From: CAWANP01 sp963783445
GTDB taxonomy: Bacteria > Chloroflexota > Anaerolineae > JAAYZQ01
Reading direction: 5' to 3'
DNA length: 64,000 nt
NCBI GenBank assembly: GCA_963783445.1
Contig: CAWANP010000010.1
Coordinates: 60,924-124,923, forward strand
The notes below the pieces were generated by a model. It was given only the letters and a program-made list of their open reading frames with translations, did not search any database and was not told the origin of the DNA. The position numbers and the translations under genes were made by a program. Shown here in pieces: positions 20,040-29,338 of this stretch (the stretch's first letter is position 1; each line of letters begins with the position of its first letter).

Positions 20040-20414
20040 TCAGTGGCCGCGCCAAGCCGCAAAAACCAGGCAAAGCCAGCCAGCTACAAGACACACCCCA
20101 CCGAGAGGGGTAATGGCGCCCATCCACCGCGCCCCGGTAAGGGAAAGCAAGTAGAGGCTGACCGAAAAGAGCAACGTCCCGGCCACAAAGAACCAGCCTG
20201 CCGCAGCTGGCAGCCTGCTTTCTGACCAGCGATTGATTGCCCAGGCCACGGCCAAAAGGGCCAGGGCATGGTACATCTGGTACCGCACACCAGTTTCAAA
20301 GTTGGCCAGCATATCGGTGCTGAGATGGCCTTTGAGAACGTGGGCTCCAAAGGCACCCAGAGCTACGGCCATGCCTCCTGAGATACTGCCTAGTACAAAG
20401 AAGCGTCGATCCAT
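20040..20414 (-). CDS. DUF423 family membrane protein
   Basis: A 124-aa small integral membrane protein with four predicted helices. The N-terminal LGSISGGMAVALGAFGAHVLK and FETGVRYQMYHALALLAV segments are the hallmark of the DUF423 (YwdK-like) family. Function is unknown. GGGAGA lies six bases before the ATG. It stands alone, 163 bases downstream of the methyltransferase gene on the same strand. Confidence 0.88.
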   Translation of the reverse strand: MDRRFFVLGSISGGMAVALGAFGAHVLKGHLSTDMLANFETGVRYQMYHALALLAVAWAINRWSESRLPAAAGWFFVAGTLLFSVSLYLLSLTGARWMGAITPLGGVCLVAGWLCLVFAAWRGH

Positions 20415-20576
20415 GTCAATCTCCCGATTATCTTTCGCATTGGCCCCCTGCGGACGGGGGCCTGAGAAACCACTTGAATTGCGGTTGATGTGGCAGGGAT
20501 TTGTCGTGTGTGGTGTTTGGGCTTTGCGCCCCCCTAGTCCGGGCCCTTGCCTTCGCCCTTCGACTTGTTGAGGGCC

Positions 20577-21401
20577 CTAGGCTTGGCGCTGCCGGACTGC
20601 TTCGTAGATCAGGGCTGCCGTGGCCGCCGATGCGTTGAGCGAGGTGGCCCGACCTGCCATCGGCAGGCGAACGGCGACATCGGCTTCTTCTCGGATGGCC
20701 ACAGGCAGGCCCTGACGCTCGCTGCCAATGAGAAGTACCAGTGGCTTGGAAAAATCTACGTCGAAATGGACCTGCGGCGCGTGGGCTGACGAAGCAACGA
20801 CCAACAGGGGCAACCCACTGGCACGTAGCTCCGCGAACCATGCTGACAATGCCCCCCCATCCGCCAGACGTATGACGGGAAGACCAAAGATGGAGCCCAT
20901 GGTTGCTCGAACTGTCTGCGGAGCAAAAAGGTCGACTGATGGTTCCACGACAATCACGCCCGTCGCACCAGCTGCGTCGGCTGTACGAATGATCGAACCA
21001 AGGTTGCCGGGATCCCCAAGTTGGTAGGCCACCACGACCAGAAAAGGTCCATCTCTGAGGCGGGGGCTTGTGCAGATATCCGTGAGGGGGCGGTCCTCCA
21101 TGCGCACCACAGCGGCAATACCTTGGGGTTGATCCCGGTCCGACAAGCTGCGAAAGACGTCGCCGGAAAGTACGAGGCGGCGGTCCGGATCCACTTTCTC
21201 CACGAATGACTTTGCGCGTTCGCTCACCAGGAGGTCCGGTGCATAGACCAGAGTCTCCAGCGGGGCGCCACTGGCCACAGCCTCCCCGATGATGCGGATT
21301 CCTTCGATCAGGAAACGACCTTCCCGTTGGCGGTACTTGCGCGACCGCAAAGAACGAAGGTACTTGACCTGGCTATTTCGATGACTGGTGATGGGCTGCA
21401 C
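20577..21401 (-). CDS. TrmH/SpoU-family RNA 2'-O-methyltransferase
   Basis: A 274-aa SPOUT methyltransferase that would methylate a ribose 2'-OH in rRNA or tRNA using S-adenosylmethionine. The N-terminal substrate-binding part (RQREGRFLIEGIRIIGEA) is followed by the knotted domain. Its motif 1 is QLGDPGNLGSIIRTADAAGATGVI, motif 2 LVLLIGSERQGL and motif 3 RLPMAGRATSLNASAATAALIYE. It starts with GTG two bases after the stop of the LysM/M23 gene, so it probably shares that gene's promoter. Confidence 0.9.
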   Translation of the reverse strand: MQPITSHRNSQVKYLRSLRSRKYRQREGRFLIEGIRIIGEAVASGAPLETLVYAPDLLVSERAKSFVEKVDPDRRLVLSGDVFRSLSDRDQPQGIAAVVRMEDRPLTDICTSPRLRDGPFLVVVAYQLGDPGNLGSIIRTADAAGATGVIVVEPSVDLFAPQTVRATMGSIFGLPVIRLADGGALSAWFAELRASGLPLLVVASSAHAPQVHFDVDFSKPLVLLIGSERQGLPVAIREEADVAVRLPMAGRATSLNASAATAALIYEAVRQRQA

Positions 21402-21403
21402 GA

Positions 21404-23092
21404 CTATTCTCTTGCTTTGATGCCGTTAAATTTCTTGTCCCAGCATTCGCAGGCAGTACGAACCTGGTTTCCCTGGGTGAGGGTGCCATCGTAGGATTTG
21501 CCGCTGGAGTGGGCCTCCCAGCCGGAGAGAACAAAGGGCAGTGGTCCGTCGGCAGCGATCCATTCCCCGTTGTACTTGCGCGCAAAGTGGAGGTGGGTCG
21601 CTTCCGAGATGCCGCCCTCGCAGGAGGGGTGGCCGATGGGATCGCCTTGCTGCACGTGGGTTCCCACTTCTACGCGACCTTTGGATGCCATGTGGAGGTA
21701 GAACAATACCCAACCGGTTTGTTCGTGCCCATCGCCATCCAGGTCGACCATGACCTCGCCGTACTGGCTGCGGATGACCAATCCAGAGGCCGAGGCCGTA
21801 ACCCAGGATTTGGCTGGCTGGCAGCCAAGGCCCTTCTCCGGTGGTACAAAGTCGAGTGCGGCCCAGGCGCTGCCTTCTTCCCAGGCACCATGGGGACCAC
21901 TTGTAAGGTACCATAGCTCGCCTTGCGACCAGGGAAGGGCCAAGCTTGGCTGGGTAGTATCGGCTGAGATAAGGGGCTCAATGGCATATTGGTCCGGATC
22001 GCCGAACAGATGGCGATAGTTGGCAGCAAAGCCTTCCGGGCCGTCGCCTAGCCACGTCTCCCATTGCTCTTTCCCAGCATTCTTGGAGAAAAAGCGTTGC
22101 AGACCGGCGGTAGCCGCATTCAGGGAGGAGTCATAGTTGGTAGCCGTTTTGTCTCTCCAGACGATGGGCGTCATGCCCCGCCCTCGCCAGTCATAGTAGC
22201 CTTTGTTTAGCTCATCGGCTGCCCAAGCTAGCTGCCAATAGAGGAGTTCCCAACCTCCGCCTTTGTAGCCCATGGGGAAATCGCGTGCCCCACTGGTGAG
22301 GCTCGGGTTGGTTACCCAGCCACTCTTCATTTCCAGAATAGCTAGCAGCATCCTGGGACCAACACTGTAATGTTGAGAGACTAGGGTAACGATCTCAGGT
22401 CCGCTTCGGACTTTGCCGCTGATCTTCTCTGTGTGCTTGGACAGGTACCCACCCTGCTCCTGGGCAAAAGCCTCCACGTCAAAATCCACGTAGGCCGGGC
22501 TATTGACGAATTCGCTATTGGGCAACAACCAGGTGGCTGGACCAGTCTCGGTCTGGCACGAGGCCAATTCGAGCTTTTGTCCCACCTGCAGGGTGTTGGC
22601 GTCATTGATGCCGTTTTCCTCAATGAGATCGTTCAAGTTGCAGCCAAAACGGCTGGCGATACTACTCAGGGTATCACCCTTGCGCACACTATAGACCTGT
22701 GGCAGAGGGTTCGTTTCGGGAAGTGAGCCTGCATCAGGCAGCCCTGCAGCGACTGGGATGGCAGTCACAGCCTCGGCTTCGATTGCCCCCTTTACAGCCG
22801 TCGCTTCTTCAACAGGCGTTGAGTAAGCTGCCGACTCTGTTGCCTGGGCAGCTACATCGATTGTCGCGGTGACAGATTCAGATGGCGGCTTACCACCGCA
22901 GCGGGCGAGAAGAACCAGCACCAAGCCAACGGTCACGGCGCCGCCGATCAACCAGATCTGCCCCTGCGACAGGGGCCCCAGCCCACGCTTTTTTCGTCTG
23001 CTCCGCCTGCTGCCACGCCCCCCAAGGCGGTTCCTTCGACCTTGGTCAGAGCTTGGTTCTGGATTGGCAGAATGCCTGTTAGTAGTAAGCAT
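21404..23092 (-). CDS. LysM and M23 peptidase-like envelope protein
   Basis: A 562-aa protein likely anchored in the cell membrane. An Arg/Lys-rich N-terminus is followed by one membrane helix (about 45-65, ending near a Cys). A LysM domain lies at about 133-180 (VYSVRKGDTLSSIASRFGC). A long central region with tryptophan-rich segments follows, then a C-terminal region with M23 (LytM) features. There GPHGAW...ALDF resembles the first His/Asp motif, and FYLHMASKG and ATHLHFARK supply the later histidines. It may cut or bind peptidoglycan. The M23 core is divergent, so activity is uncertain. The trmH-like gene follows after two bases. Confidence 0.82.
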   Translation of the reverse strand: MLTTNRHSANPEPSSDQGRRNRLGGRGSRRSRRKKRGLGPLSQGQIWLIGGAVTVGLVLVLLARCGGKPPSESVTATIDVAAQATESAAYSTPVEEATAVKGAIEAEAVTAIPVAAGLPDAGSLPETNPLPQVYSVRKGDTLSSIASRFGCNLNDLIEENGINDANTLQVGQKLELASCQTETGPATWLLPNSEFVNSPAYVDFDVEAFAQEQGGYLSKHTEKISGKVRSGPEIVTLVSQHYSVGPRMLLAILEMKSGWVTNPSLTSGARDFPMGYKGGGWELLYWQLAWAADELNKGYYDWRGRGMTPIVWRDKTATNYDSSLNAATAGLQRFFSKNAGKEQWETWLGDGPEGFAANYRHLFGDPDQYAIEPLISADTTQPSLALPWSQGELWYLTSGPHGAWEEGSAWAALDFVPPEKGLGCQPAKSWVTASASGLVIRSQYGEVMVDLDGDGHEQTGWVLFYLHMASKGRVEVGTHVQQGDPIGHPSCEGGISEATHLHFARKYNGEWIAADGPLPFVLSGWEAHSSGKSYDGTLTQGNQVRTACECWDKKFNGIKARE

Positions 23093-23132
23093 GAACCTGT
23101 CTCAGACTTGACGTTTCAACCCTTGATAACCT

Positions 23133-23162
23133 ATTATACCACAAATTAGCGAAATCTGCCAA
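23133..23162 (-). promoter_or_regulatory. Promoter for LysM/M23-trmH unit
   Basis: Minus-strand TTGGCA (23157-23162), 18-bp spacer, TATAAT (23133-23138), 41 bases upstream of the gene start. Confidence 0.6.
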
Positions 23163-23306
23163 GTTTGACTGGCCCCATATCAGGCGTACCGAATATCAGC
23201 TAGTCATCTGGTCGCAGGGACCGTGCGCCGGCCAGTGATGCCGGTGCGTGCAGTGTGTGGCCTGGCATGACCAGTCAGTCCTGCCCGAAAGTCTTTGTTG
23301 TCATAG

Positions 23307-24047
23307 CTACTGGCTACTGGCTGCGTACCGGACGATGAGATCGGGTCTCTTGTCTTCTACGTCTGAGTACAGACCACGGTATTTCGGTGGAAGCATGGCC
23401 GCCAGATGGTACATGATTTCGTCGGTAAAATCCCGGATATCAGCAGCGCTAGCCCGCTCTCCTGACGGCACAGGTGGGGGGGCAAAAGGTGGACCGAACA
23501 CGATGTGAATGCGCGCCCGGCGTAGTTTCTTGAGAGCGGAGACGGCGTGCTCCTGGCCTGTCACGACGACAGGAACCACGTTGGCGCCCGTTCGATAGGC
23601 AAAGTAGGCTGCCCCACCGCGCCCCCGCTGCATGGCTCCTGTGTGGCTACGAGTCCCTTCGGGCGCCAAGCCCAGCACACCACCTCCTTGGAGTACGCCC
23701 AAGGCTTGGCGCAATGCCTTGCGGTCAACTTCGCCTCGATGGACCCAAATGGCGTCCAGAGAGCGAAAGAGCGGGCCAAAGAACCAGTGTTTTTCTCGCT
23801 TGGCAGCGGCAAAGACGTAGCCTCGGTAGGGGAAGGCCGCCATCAAGGCGGGTGGGTCAAGCCAGTGCAGGTGGTTGGTGAGCAAGAGGTAGGGCCCTTC
23901 ATCGGGTACGTGCTCCAGGCCCTCCACTTCGGTATGGGTGAGAATCCGGAGCAAGAAGCCAACAATTACCCGGGTTACCCGATACCACCCCCGAACCTCG
24001 AGGGAATAAGTCTTTGGTTCAGTCGATTTGTCCCCGTCTGCGTCCAT
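23307..24047 (-). CDS. plsC: 1-acyl-sn-glycerol-3-phosphate acyltransferase (PlsC family)
   Basis: A 246-aa membrane-associated acyltransferase that would add the second acyl chain in phosphatidic acid synthesis. The catalytic HX4D motif is in LLTNHLHWLDPPAL, and the substrate-binding block is APEGTRSHTGAMQRGRGGAA followed by VVPVVVTG. An N-terminal hydrophobic stretch (about 22-40) would place it at the membrane. AGGAG precedes the start. It could also act on other lysophospholipids; the family is broad. Confidence 0.88.
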   Translation of the reverse strand: MDADGDKSTEPKTYSLEVRGWYRVTRVIVGFLLRILTHTEVEGLEHVPDEGPYLLLTNHLHWLDPPALMAAFPYRGYVFAAAKREKHWFFGPLFRSLDAIWVHRGEVDRKALRQALGVLQGGGVLGLAPEGTRSHTGAMQRGRGGAAYFAYRTGANVVPVVVTGQEHAVSALKKLRRARIHIVFGPPFAPPPVPSGERASAADIRDFTDEIMYHLAAMLPPKYRGLYSDVEDKRPDLIVRYAASSQ

Positions 24048-24154
24048 CCGTGCTCCTGCTCAATCCGATCTCTATCAGCGATAACACCGTCTGCGGGCCA
24101 GGGATACGGCGCCTCCCCATAGGCCAACCAGTATCTATCCCTTCGAGTCCCGTT

Positions 24155-25210
24155 TCAGGGGGTAGCTGTGACCGGTGGCGTACCCGTGAATTCGGCTGTG
24201 GCTGTGGGCACCTGGTAGCCAACCCACCAGCCCTGCACCTGAATATCATAGAGGTCTACCGGCCCCATAGGGGTCAATGTTACCTCAAAGGGAGCGATGG
24301 CTCCTGCAAGAAAGAACTCGGCTGCAATGTCCACAACCCGAGCCCCGACTACGTGTCCTTCCTCATTGTATAAGGTGATCACAATGGCGACCTGTTCAGC
24401 ATCGGCCTCGCCGATATTGTGCACCTTGCCCCGGATCTGATAGGTACTCTCGTCCAGCCATCCGCCCCAATCTTCTGCTATCTCCAGATCGGGATAACGT
24501 GGCCCCAAGTGGGTGCTGGGCACACCACTCAACACCCGAGTCTGATATTGGGCAAAACTGGTAGGAGGTGCGGCAAATAGGAGGGAAAACGGCGCTCGCC
24601 CGCCACCAGCGATGATGTCAAGATGGGTGAACGCTGTGCTTGAGGCCAGCAGTTGCCCCTGTTCGTCATGGAGCGAAACCTGAACCTGCACTTCCTCCGC
24701 AGGATCACCGGAGAGATTGCTTACTTCACCCAGGCTCCACAGACTGTCGACAGGCGTCCAATGAAAACCCAGCCCCTGGATCTGGAGGGCCACGGGAGTT
24801 GGTGTGGGCACCGTCGTCGGTTCACTGTTCTCCTGCTTCAAAGGAACAATGATCTCCTGGTTGATCCGCAGGCGACGGGGATCCGTAATCCCGTTGATCT
24901 CCTGGAGAGCCTGTACCGTGACGCCAAACTGGCGTGCGATGGCCAGCAAGGTATCCCCCTGCTGTATGACATGGATGATTGGGGTAGGGGTGACGGTAGG
25001 AGGTGGCGTATCCGATGGCGTAGCCGGCACAGGCGTGAAGGTTGCCCGGCGAGTGGCGGTAGGCCTTGGCGTATTGGTGGGAGTGGCTGGAACGACGGCC
25101 ACGGCAGTTGGTGTAGGTTGATGAAGAATGCGACCGCAACCAGCCAGCATCAAGCTGCTCAGTATCGCCAGCCACACCACCGCCACTTTTCCAATACCCG
25201 ACCTCTGCAA
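24155..25210 (-). CDS. LysM-containing lipoprotein
   Basis: About 351 aa. A start at TTG 25210 gives a clean lipoprotein signal (basic residues, hydrophobic stretch, LMLAGC lipobox) and has GGGGGAG seven bases upstream. The open frame extends to 25309, but the predicted transcription start (near 25293) lies inside that extension. After the lipid Cys comes a Thr/Pro-rich linker. A LysM domain follows (IHVIQQGDTLLAIARQFGVTVQALQEINGI), then two beta-rich domains resembling FxLYD or CARDB modules. It would sit outside the membrane and bind peptidoglycan or other glycans. Confidence 0.8.
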   Translation of the reverse strand: MQRSGIGKVAVVWLAILSSLMLAGCGRILHQPTPTAVAVVPATPTNTPRPTATRRATFTPVPATPSDTPPPTVTPTPIIHVIQQGDTLLAIARQFGVTVQALQEINGITDPRRLRINQEIIVPLKQENSEPTTVPTPTPVALQIQGLGFHWTPVDSLWSLGEVSNLSGDPAEEVQVQVSLHDEQGQLLASSTAFTHLDIIAGGGRAPFSLLFAAPPTSFAQYQTRVLSGVPSTHLGPRYPDLEIAEDWGGWLDESTYQIRGKVHNIGEADAEQVAIVITLYNEEGHVVGARVVDIAAEFFLAGAIAPFEVTLTPMGPVDLYDIQVQGWWVGYQVPTATAEFTGTPPVTATP

Positions 25211-25299
25211 TGATCCACTCCCCCTGGTTTCACCTAGACTACAAGGTATCTCCTGACGCGGCGGCACAGTACTGGTCGTAGCGTCCGTAGATGGTAGGA

Positions 25300-25328
25300 A
25301 TTGTAGCAAAGGTGAGTGGGAAAGTCAA
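25300..25328 (-). promoter_or_regulatory. Promoter for LysM lipoprotein
   Basis: Minus-strand TTGACT (25323-25328), 17-bp spacer, TACAAT (25300-25305). It points away from the iorA promoter 43 bases further on. Confidence 0.7.
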
Positions 25329-25370
25329 ACATCACTGATACGGTGTGGTCCGTCAGCCAAGGTATTGTTC

Positions 25371-25399
25371 TTGAGGGACTGGCTTGATCGTGGTATAAT
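25371..25399 (+). promoter_or_regulatory. Promoter for iorAB
   Basis: TTGAGG (25371-25376), 17-bp spacer, TATAAT (25394-25399); leader of about 25 nt containing the GGAGGTGAT ribosome site. Confidence 0.75.
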
Positions 25400-25430
25400 T
25401 GACACAAGATCACCAACGGAGGTGATGGTC

Positions 25431-27290
25431 ATGAAGCAATTGCTCTCAGGTAATGAAGCCGTAGCCCGAGGGGCGTGGGAGGCTGGGGTTCAGGTGGCAT
25501 CAGCCTATCCCGGAACCCCCAGTACTGAGATCCTCGAGGATTTTGCCCGGTTTCCCAACGTCTATGCCGAATGGGCGCCTAACGAAAAGGTGGCGGTAGA
25601 CGTTGCCGTGGGGGCTGCCTACGCGGGCCGGCGGGCGCTGGCAGCCATGAAGCACGTGGGGGTCAACGTCGCCGCCGATTCTGTCTTTTACGCCTCAATG
25701 ACAGGCATAGAAGCAGGGCTGATCATCGTCACCGCCGACGATCCGGCGATGCATTCCTCACAGAACGAGCAGGACAACCGGCGCTATGCCAAATTCACCC
25801 GCATCCCCTGCCTGGAGCCGTCTGACAGTCAGGAAGCAAAGGACTTGGTCGGCGCGGCGATTGCCATCAGCGAGCAGTTTGATACGCCTGTTTTTTTGAG
25901 GCTGACCACGCGCATCTGCCACTCCAGCACACCCGTAGAGATAGGCGAGCGCGTACAAACGCCTCCTCCCAATGCCAAGTTCCCCCGCAACCCGACAAAG
26001 TATGTGATGATACCGGGCCACGCCCGAAAGAAGCATCCGGTAATCGAGGAACGGATCCATCAACTGGCTGATTTCGCCGAGACTTTTCCATTCAACCGGG
26101 TGGAATGGGGTGAGTCAGAAGGGAGTGAATCTCCGTTTGGTATCGTGACCTGTGGCGTGGCCTACCAGTATGTCAAAGAGATCTTTCCCAATGTACCCAT
26201 ACTGCGACTGGGGATGACCTATCCCTTGCCCCCCAATCTGATCCATGCCTTTGCAGCCAAAGTCAATCGTCTCATCGTCGTTGAGGAACTGGATCCCTTC
26301 TTGGAGGAAGAGATCAAGCTGATGGGGGTCAAATGCGAGGGTAAGAGTATCTTTCCCCTGTGCGGCGAGTTCGACCCCCGCGTAGTACGTGAAAGTGCCA
26401 TCGAGGCTGGATTGCTGCCGGAGGCGGCCCGTGTGCCGGTAGGTTTGCGACAGATCGAAGGGCTGGAAAAGCCAGAGATCCCGCCCCGTCCGCCAGTTCT
26501 CTGTCCTGGCTGTCCCCATCGGGGTGTGTTTCACATACTGAGCAAGCGACGCGTGCCAGTGACCGGTGATATTGGCTGCTACACGCTGGGCCTTGTGCCG
26601 CCTCTATCGGCTATCCATACCTGTGGCTGCATGGGTGCCGGCATCGGCGTGGCCCACGGCGCTGCTCAAGCAGGCATTGGTGAGCGGATGGTGGCCGTCA
26701 TCGGTGACTCGACCTTCTTTCACACCGGGCTGCCGGCTCTGGCCAACGTGGCCTACAACCGCAGCAACGTGGTAACCATCATCCTCGACAACCGCACTAC
26801 AGGTATGACCGGGCACCAGCACAACCCCGGCACCGGATACACCCTGCAGTTGCAGGAGACAACGCCCGTGGACCTGGAACCGGTGGTCCGGGCGCTGGGT
26901 ATTGAGCGAGTCAAGACGGTTCCTGCCTTCGATGTCAAGGCGCTGGATGAAACGCTCACAGAGTACCTCAAAGCTGATGGCCCCAGCGTGCTTATTGCCC
27001 GAGACGAATGCGCGCTTTTGCCCGAGGCCCGAAAACGGTGGCAGTCACTGGCGGTCGTAGCTGACAAATGCAATGGCTGTACCATGTGCTTCCGAATTGG
27101 CTGTCCAGCTATTCTCAAGAGCGACGAGTTGGACGAAAAGACGCAGAGGCCCAAGGCGATCATCGATTCACTGCTATGTACCGGCTGCGAGGTATGCGCC
27201 CAGGTCTGTCCCTGGCACGCAATCCTGTTTAGGGACCAGATGGAGCCGGAGCACAGAGAGGACACTGCCCGAGCGAGCGAGGTGTCGTGA
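25431..27290 (+). CDS. iorA: Indolepyruvate ferredoxin oxidoreductase, alpha subunit
   Basis: A 619-aa thiamine-diphosphate enzyme subunit that oxidatively decarboxylates aryl-pyruvates to aryl-acetyl-CoA, passing electrons to ferredoxin. The N-terminal pyrimidine-binding part begins LLSGNEAVARGAWEAGVQVASAYPGTPSTEI. The ThDP-binding part includes LCPGCPHRG, GDIGCYTLG and the IGDSTFFHTGLPALAN...LDN metal motif. Two [4Fe-4S] cluster motifs lie at the C-terminus (CNGCTMCFRIGCP and CTGCEVCAQVCP). ATG 25431 is chosen because GGAGGTGAT lies at the right distance. The beta subunit follows after one base. Confidence 0.93.
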   Translation: MKQLLSGNEAVARGAWEAGVQVASAYPGTPSTEILEDFARFPNVYAEWAPNEKVAVDVAVGAAYAGRRALAAMKHVGVNVAADSVFYASMTGIEAGLIIVTADDPAMHSSQNEQDNRRYAKFTRIPCLEPSDSQEAKDLVGAAIAISEQFDTPVFLRLTTRICHSSTPVEIGERVQTPPPNAKFPRNPTKYVMIPGHARKKHPVIEERIHQLADFAETFPFNRVEWGESEGSESPFGIVTCGVAYQYVKEIFPNVPILRLGMTYPLPPNLIHAFAAKVNRLIVVEELDPFLEEEIKLMGVKCEGKSIFPLCGEFDPRVVRESAIEAGLLPEAARVPVGLRQIEGLEKPEIPPRPPVLCPGCPHRGVFHILSKRRVPVTGDIGCYTLGLVPPLSAIHTCGCMGAGIGVAHGAAQAGIGERMVAVIGDSTFFHTGLPALANVAYNRSNVVTIILDNRTTGMTGHQHNPGTGYTLQLQETTPVDLEPVVRALGIERVKTVPAFDVKALDETLTEYLKADGPSVLIARDECALLPEARKRWQSLAVVADKCNGCTMCFRIGCPAILKSDELDEKTQRPKAIIDSLLCTGCEVCAQVCPWHAILFRDQMEPEHREDTARASEVS

Positions 27291-27291
27291 C

Positions 27292-27885
27292 ATGACCACG
27301 AACTTGAGTTTTTTGCTAGCTGGCGTCGGTGGTCAAGGGACCCTCCTGGCCAGCAATGTGATGTCCGAGGTAGCATTGACGGCGGGGTACGACGTAAAAA
27401 AGTCAGAGGTCCATGGCATGGCCCAACGGGGCGGAAGTGTGAACACCCACGTCCGCTGGAACGTTGAGCGGGTTTACTCACCCTTGATCGGCCTAGGCGA
27501 GGCAGACATCTTGCTTGCTTTTGAACTGGCCGAAGCGCTCCGCTATGCCGAGTATCTGAAACCGGGGGGCATTGCCATCGTCAACCAGTACACCATCGAG
27601 CCGATCACCGTTACCTCAGGTGGTGCCCACTATCCGGCGGAGCAAGAGCTGCACACGCTGTTCGGCGCGGTGACAGACCAACTCCATATCGTACCGGGGA
27701 CTGCAATTGCCAAGGAGTTGGGCAATGTGCGCACAGCGAATGTCGTACTCTTGGGATCGCTTTCTACATTCTTGGACATACCGGAGAAAACCTGGCTGCA
27801 CGTCATTGAAGAACGCGTGCCGCCCAGATTTGTAGCATTAAATCATCAGGCTTTCTCCAAGGGACGGCAGGCCATATCTGGCTAG
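27292..27885 (+). CDS. iorB: Indolepyruvate ferredoxin oxidoreductase, beta subunit
   Basis: A 197-aa pyruvate/ketoisovalerate oxidoreductase gamma-type subunit, partner of IorA. It has the FLLAGVGGQGTLLASNVMSEVA nucleotide-type motif and the EVHGMAQRGGSVNTHVRW block that are diagnostic of the family. It starts one base after the iorA stop. Together the pair would ferment or degrade aromatic amino acids, or run in reverse to fix CO2 when reduced ferredoxin is in supply; direction cannot be read from sequence. Confidence 0.92.
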   Translation: MTTNLSFLLAGVGGQGTLLASNVMSEVALTAGYDVKKSEVHGMAQRGGSVNTHVRWNVERVYSPLIGLGEADILLAFELAEALRYAEYLKPGGIAIVNQYTIEPITVTSGGAHYPAEQELHTLFGAVTDQLHIVPGTAIAKELGNVRTANVVLLGSLSTFLDIPEKTWLHVIEERVPPRFVALNHQAFSKGRQAISG

Positions 27886-27904
27886 GGTTCAGAGCGAGAG
27901 TCGA

Positions 27905-28647
27905 TCAGCGCATGGCATGCTGCGAGCCCTCTTGCTGCCAGTACCGCCACCACTTGGGCAGACCGATGGTTGCCGGTTGGCAGATAGCTTCGTCGACAGC
28001 ATCGGAGAGGGGAGTGGGCTGGGGATTGATCTCGACGACGTAGGCCCCATTCTGCAGGGCCACCAGAGGGAGGGACGCCGCTGGCTGTACCATCGCTGAC
28101 GTGCCGATGACCAACATCAAGTGGCAGTGCTGCGCTGCCGCGAATGCAGCGTCCAGTTCCCTTTCCGGCAGCGACTCGCCAAACCAGACCACGTCGGGCC
28201 TGGCCAAAGCCCCACAGGCAGGACAGCGTGGCGGAATGTCCTGCAGTGGGATCTCCGGTCCTCCCAGGCAGGCTGGCAGTTCCCTGTGCAGCGCATCCTC
28301 CAGATGTTGCCGTGGAGTTCCACAATCTGACGGCTACCTGCCAGATGGTGGATTCCATCCACATTTTGCGTGATGAGAAGGAACTCGTCAAAGATACGTT
28401 CCATCTGGACCAGCGTGCTGTGGGCCGTGTTGGGTAGGCAGGCGCCGATCAGGCCTCGACGCCAATTGTACCATTCCCAGACCAGTTGGGGGTCCGAACG
28501 GAAGGCGTATGGCGTAGCCAGATCCTGAGCTTGATAACTGCGCCACAACCCTCCGTCACCCCGGAACGTAGGCACACCGCTTTCAGCCGAGATGCCGGCG
28601 CCGGTCAGTACTGCTACAAAGCCGTCAGCTTTCGTTGATGCGCTCAT
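27905..28647 (-). CDS. NAD-dependent protein deacylase (sirtuin), one frameshift
   Basis: About 247 aa, a Sir2-family enzyme that would remove acyl groups from lysines using NAD+. The first part (from 28647) has VLTGAGISAESGVPTFRG (NAD site), TQNVDGIHHLAGS and ELHGNIWRMRC (catalytic His and start of the zinc module). A frame change near 28255 leads into PPRCPACG, RPDVVWFGESLPE, VIGTSAMVQPAASLP and a VVEINPQPT ending at 27905. The first zinc pair reads C-x3-C rather than the usual C-x2-C, perhaps another base error. It converges on iorB with a 19-base gap. Confidence 0.82.
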
Positions 28648-28856
28648 ACGCCCGATCCTGACCTATGCTTCGACTCGAACATGCCAGCAAGACCCTGGCC
28701 TCAGAGTTCCTTTGCAGGGCGCCCAAAATCTGGCGGCGCCTCACTTTGAGGCCGCATCTGAATAGCCATTGCAGGATTATACTCCAAGAACCTGCTGATG
28801 ACAAGTGAGGTTGAACAGCATCGATGGCCACGCAGTCTCTCTTCCAATGGCTCGAT

Positions 28857-28885
28857 TTGACGTCCCGGAAGATCTGTGCTATAAT
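28857..28885 (+). promoter_or_regulatory. Promoter for rho
   Basis: TTGACG (28857-28862), 17-bp spacer, TATAAT (28880-28885) with a TG element. The gene it must serve starts some 450 bases downstream. Confidence 0.75.
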
Positions 28886-28891
28886 CGCTTA

Positions 28892-29338
28892 GCTTAAGGG
28901 TTAAGGACGTTCCCCGGCGGGAGTCACCGCGTGTTCTGATGTTTTCCTTCGATGCACTCCTGGTCAGCTTGGGATCTATCTGGCATCAGGCACAATGTTC
29001 CGGGGCTTGACAGCAGGCCATCTGTGAGATCAGACCTTTCCCGACAGTCGGCCTTGCTCCTAGGATAACAGTTCTTTGGCGACATTGGTATAGCCTCCAG
29101 GTCATAGTCCAAAGAACTCCAGGTATAACTCTGCCTCAGAGCAACTCAGCCTTGAACGTGGGTTCCACACCAATTCTTAAAAGTCCGATGTCTTAACCGA
29201 ACATACTGGCTTGCAGGAGTGAGAGCTTGCCGAAAAGCGCCATGGCAGTATCATCTTTGCCACTCTGAGCAGTTGGCCAGGCTATGAAGCTGACCCAAGC
29301 TGTGTAAGCCCCCAAATCACTGTATGTGGAGAGACGAA
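28892..29338 (+). other. Long untranslated leader of rho
   Basis: About 447 bases between the promoter and the rho start, without a credible coding frame. It contains a 10-bp inverted repeat (29070-29079 AGTTCTTTGG with 29109-29118 CCAAAGAACT). I see no U-tract after it. It may be a regulatory leader; rho is autoregulated through its leader in some bacteria, but this is only an analogy. Confidence 0.5.

Noticed and set aside
28924..29112. 62-aa open frame on the minus strand in the rho leader
   Set aside because: No ribosome site, no recognisable composition, and it opposes the strong rho promoter; more likely chance.
28892..29338. 6S or SRP RNA in the rho leader
   Set aside because: No long bulged hairpin or SRP tetraloop motifs could be found.
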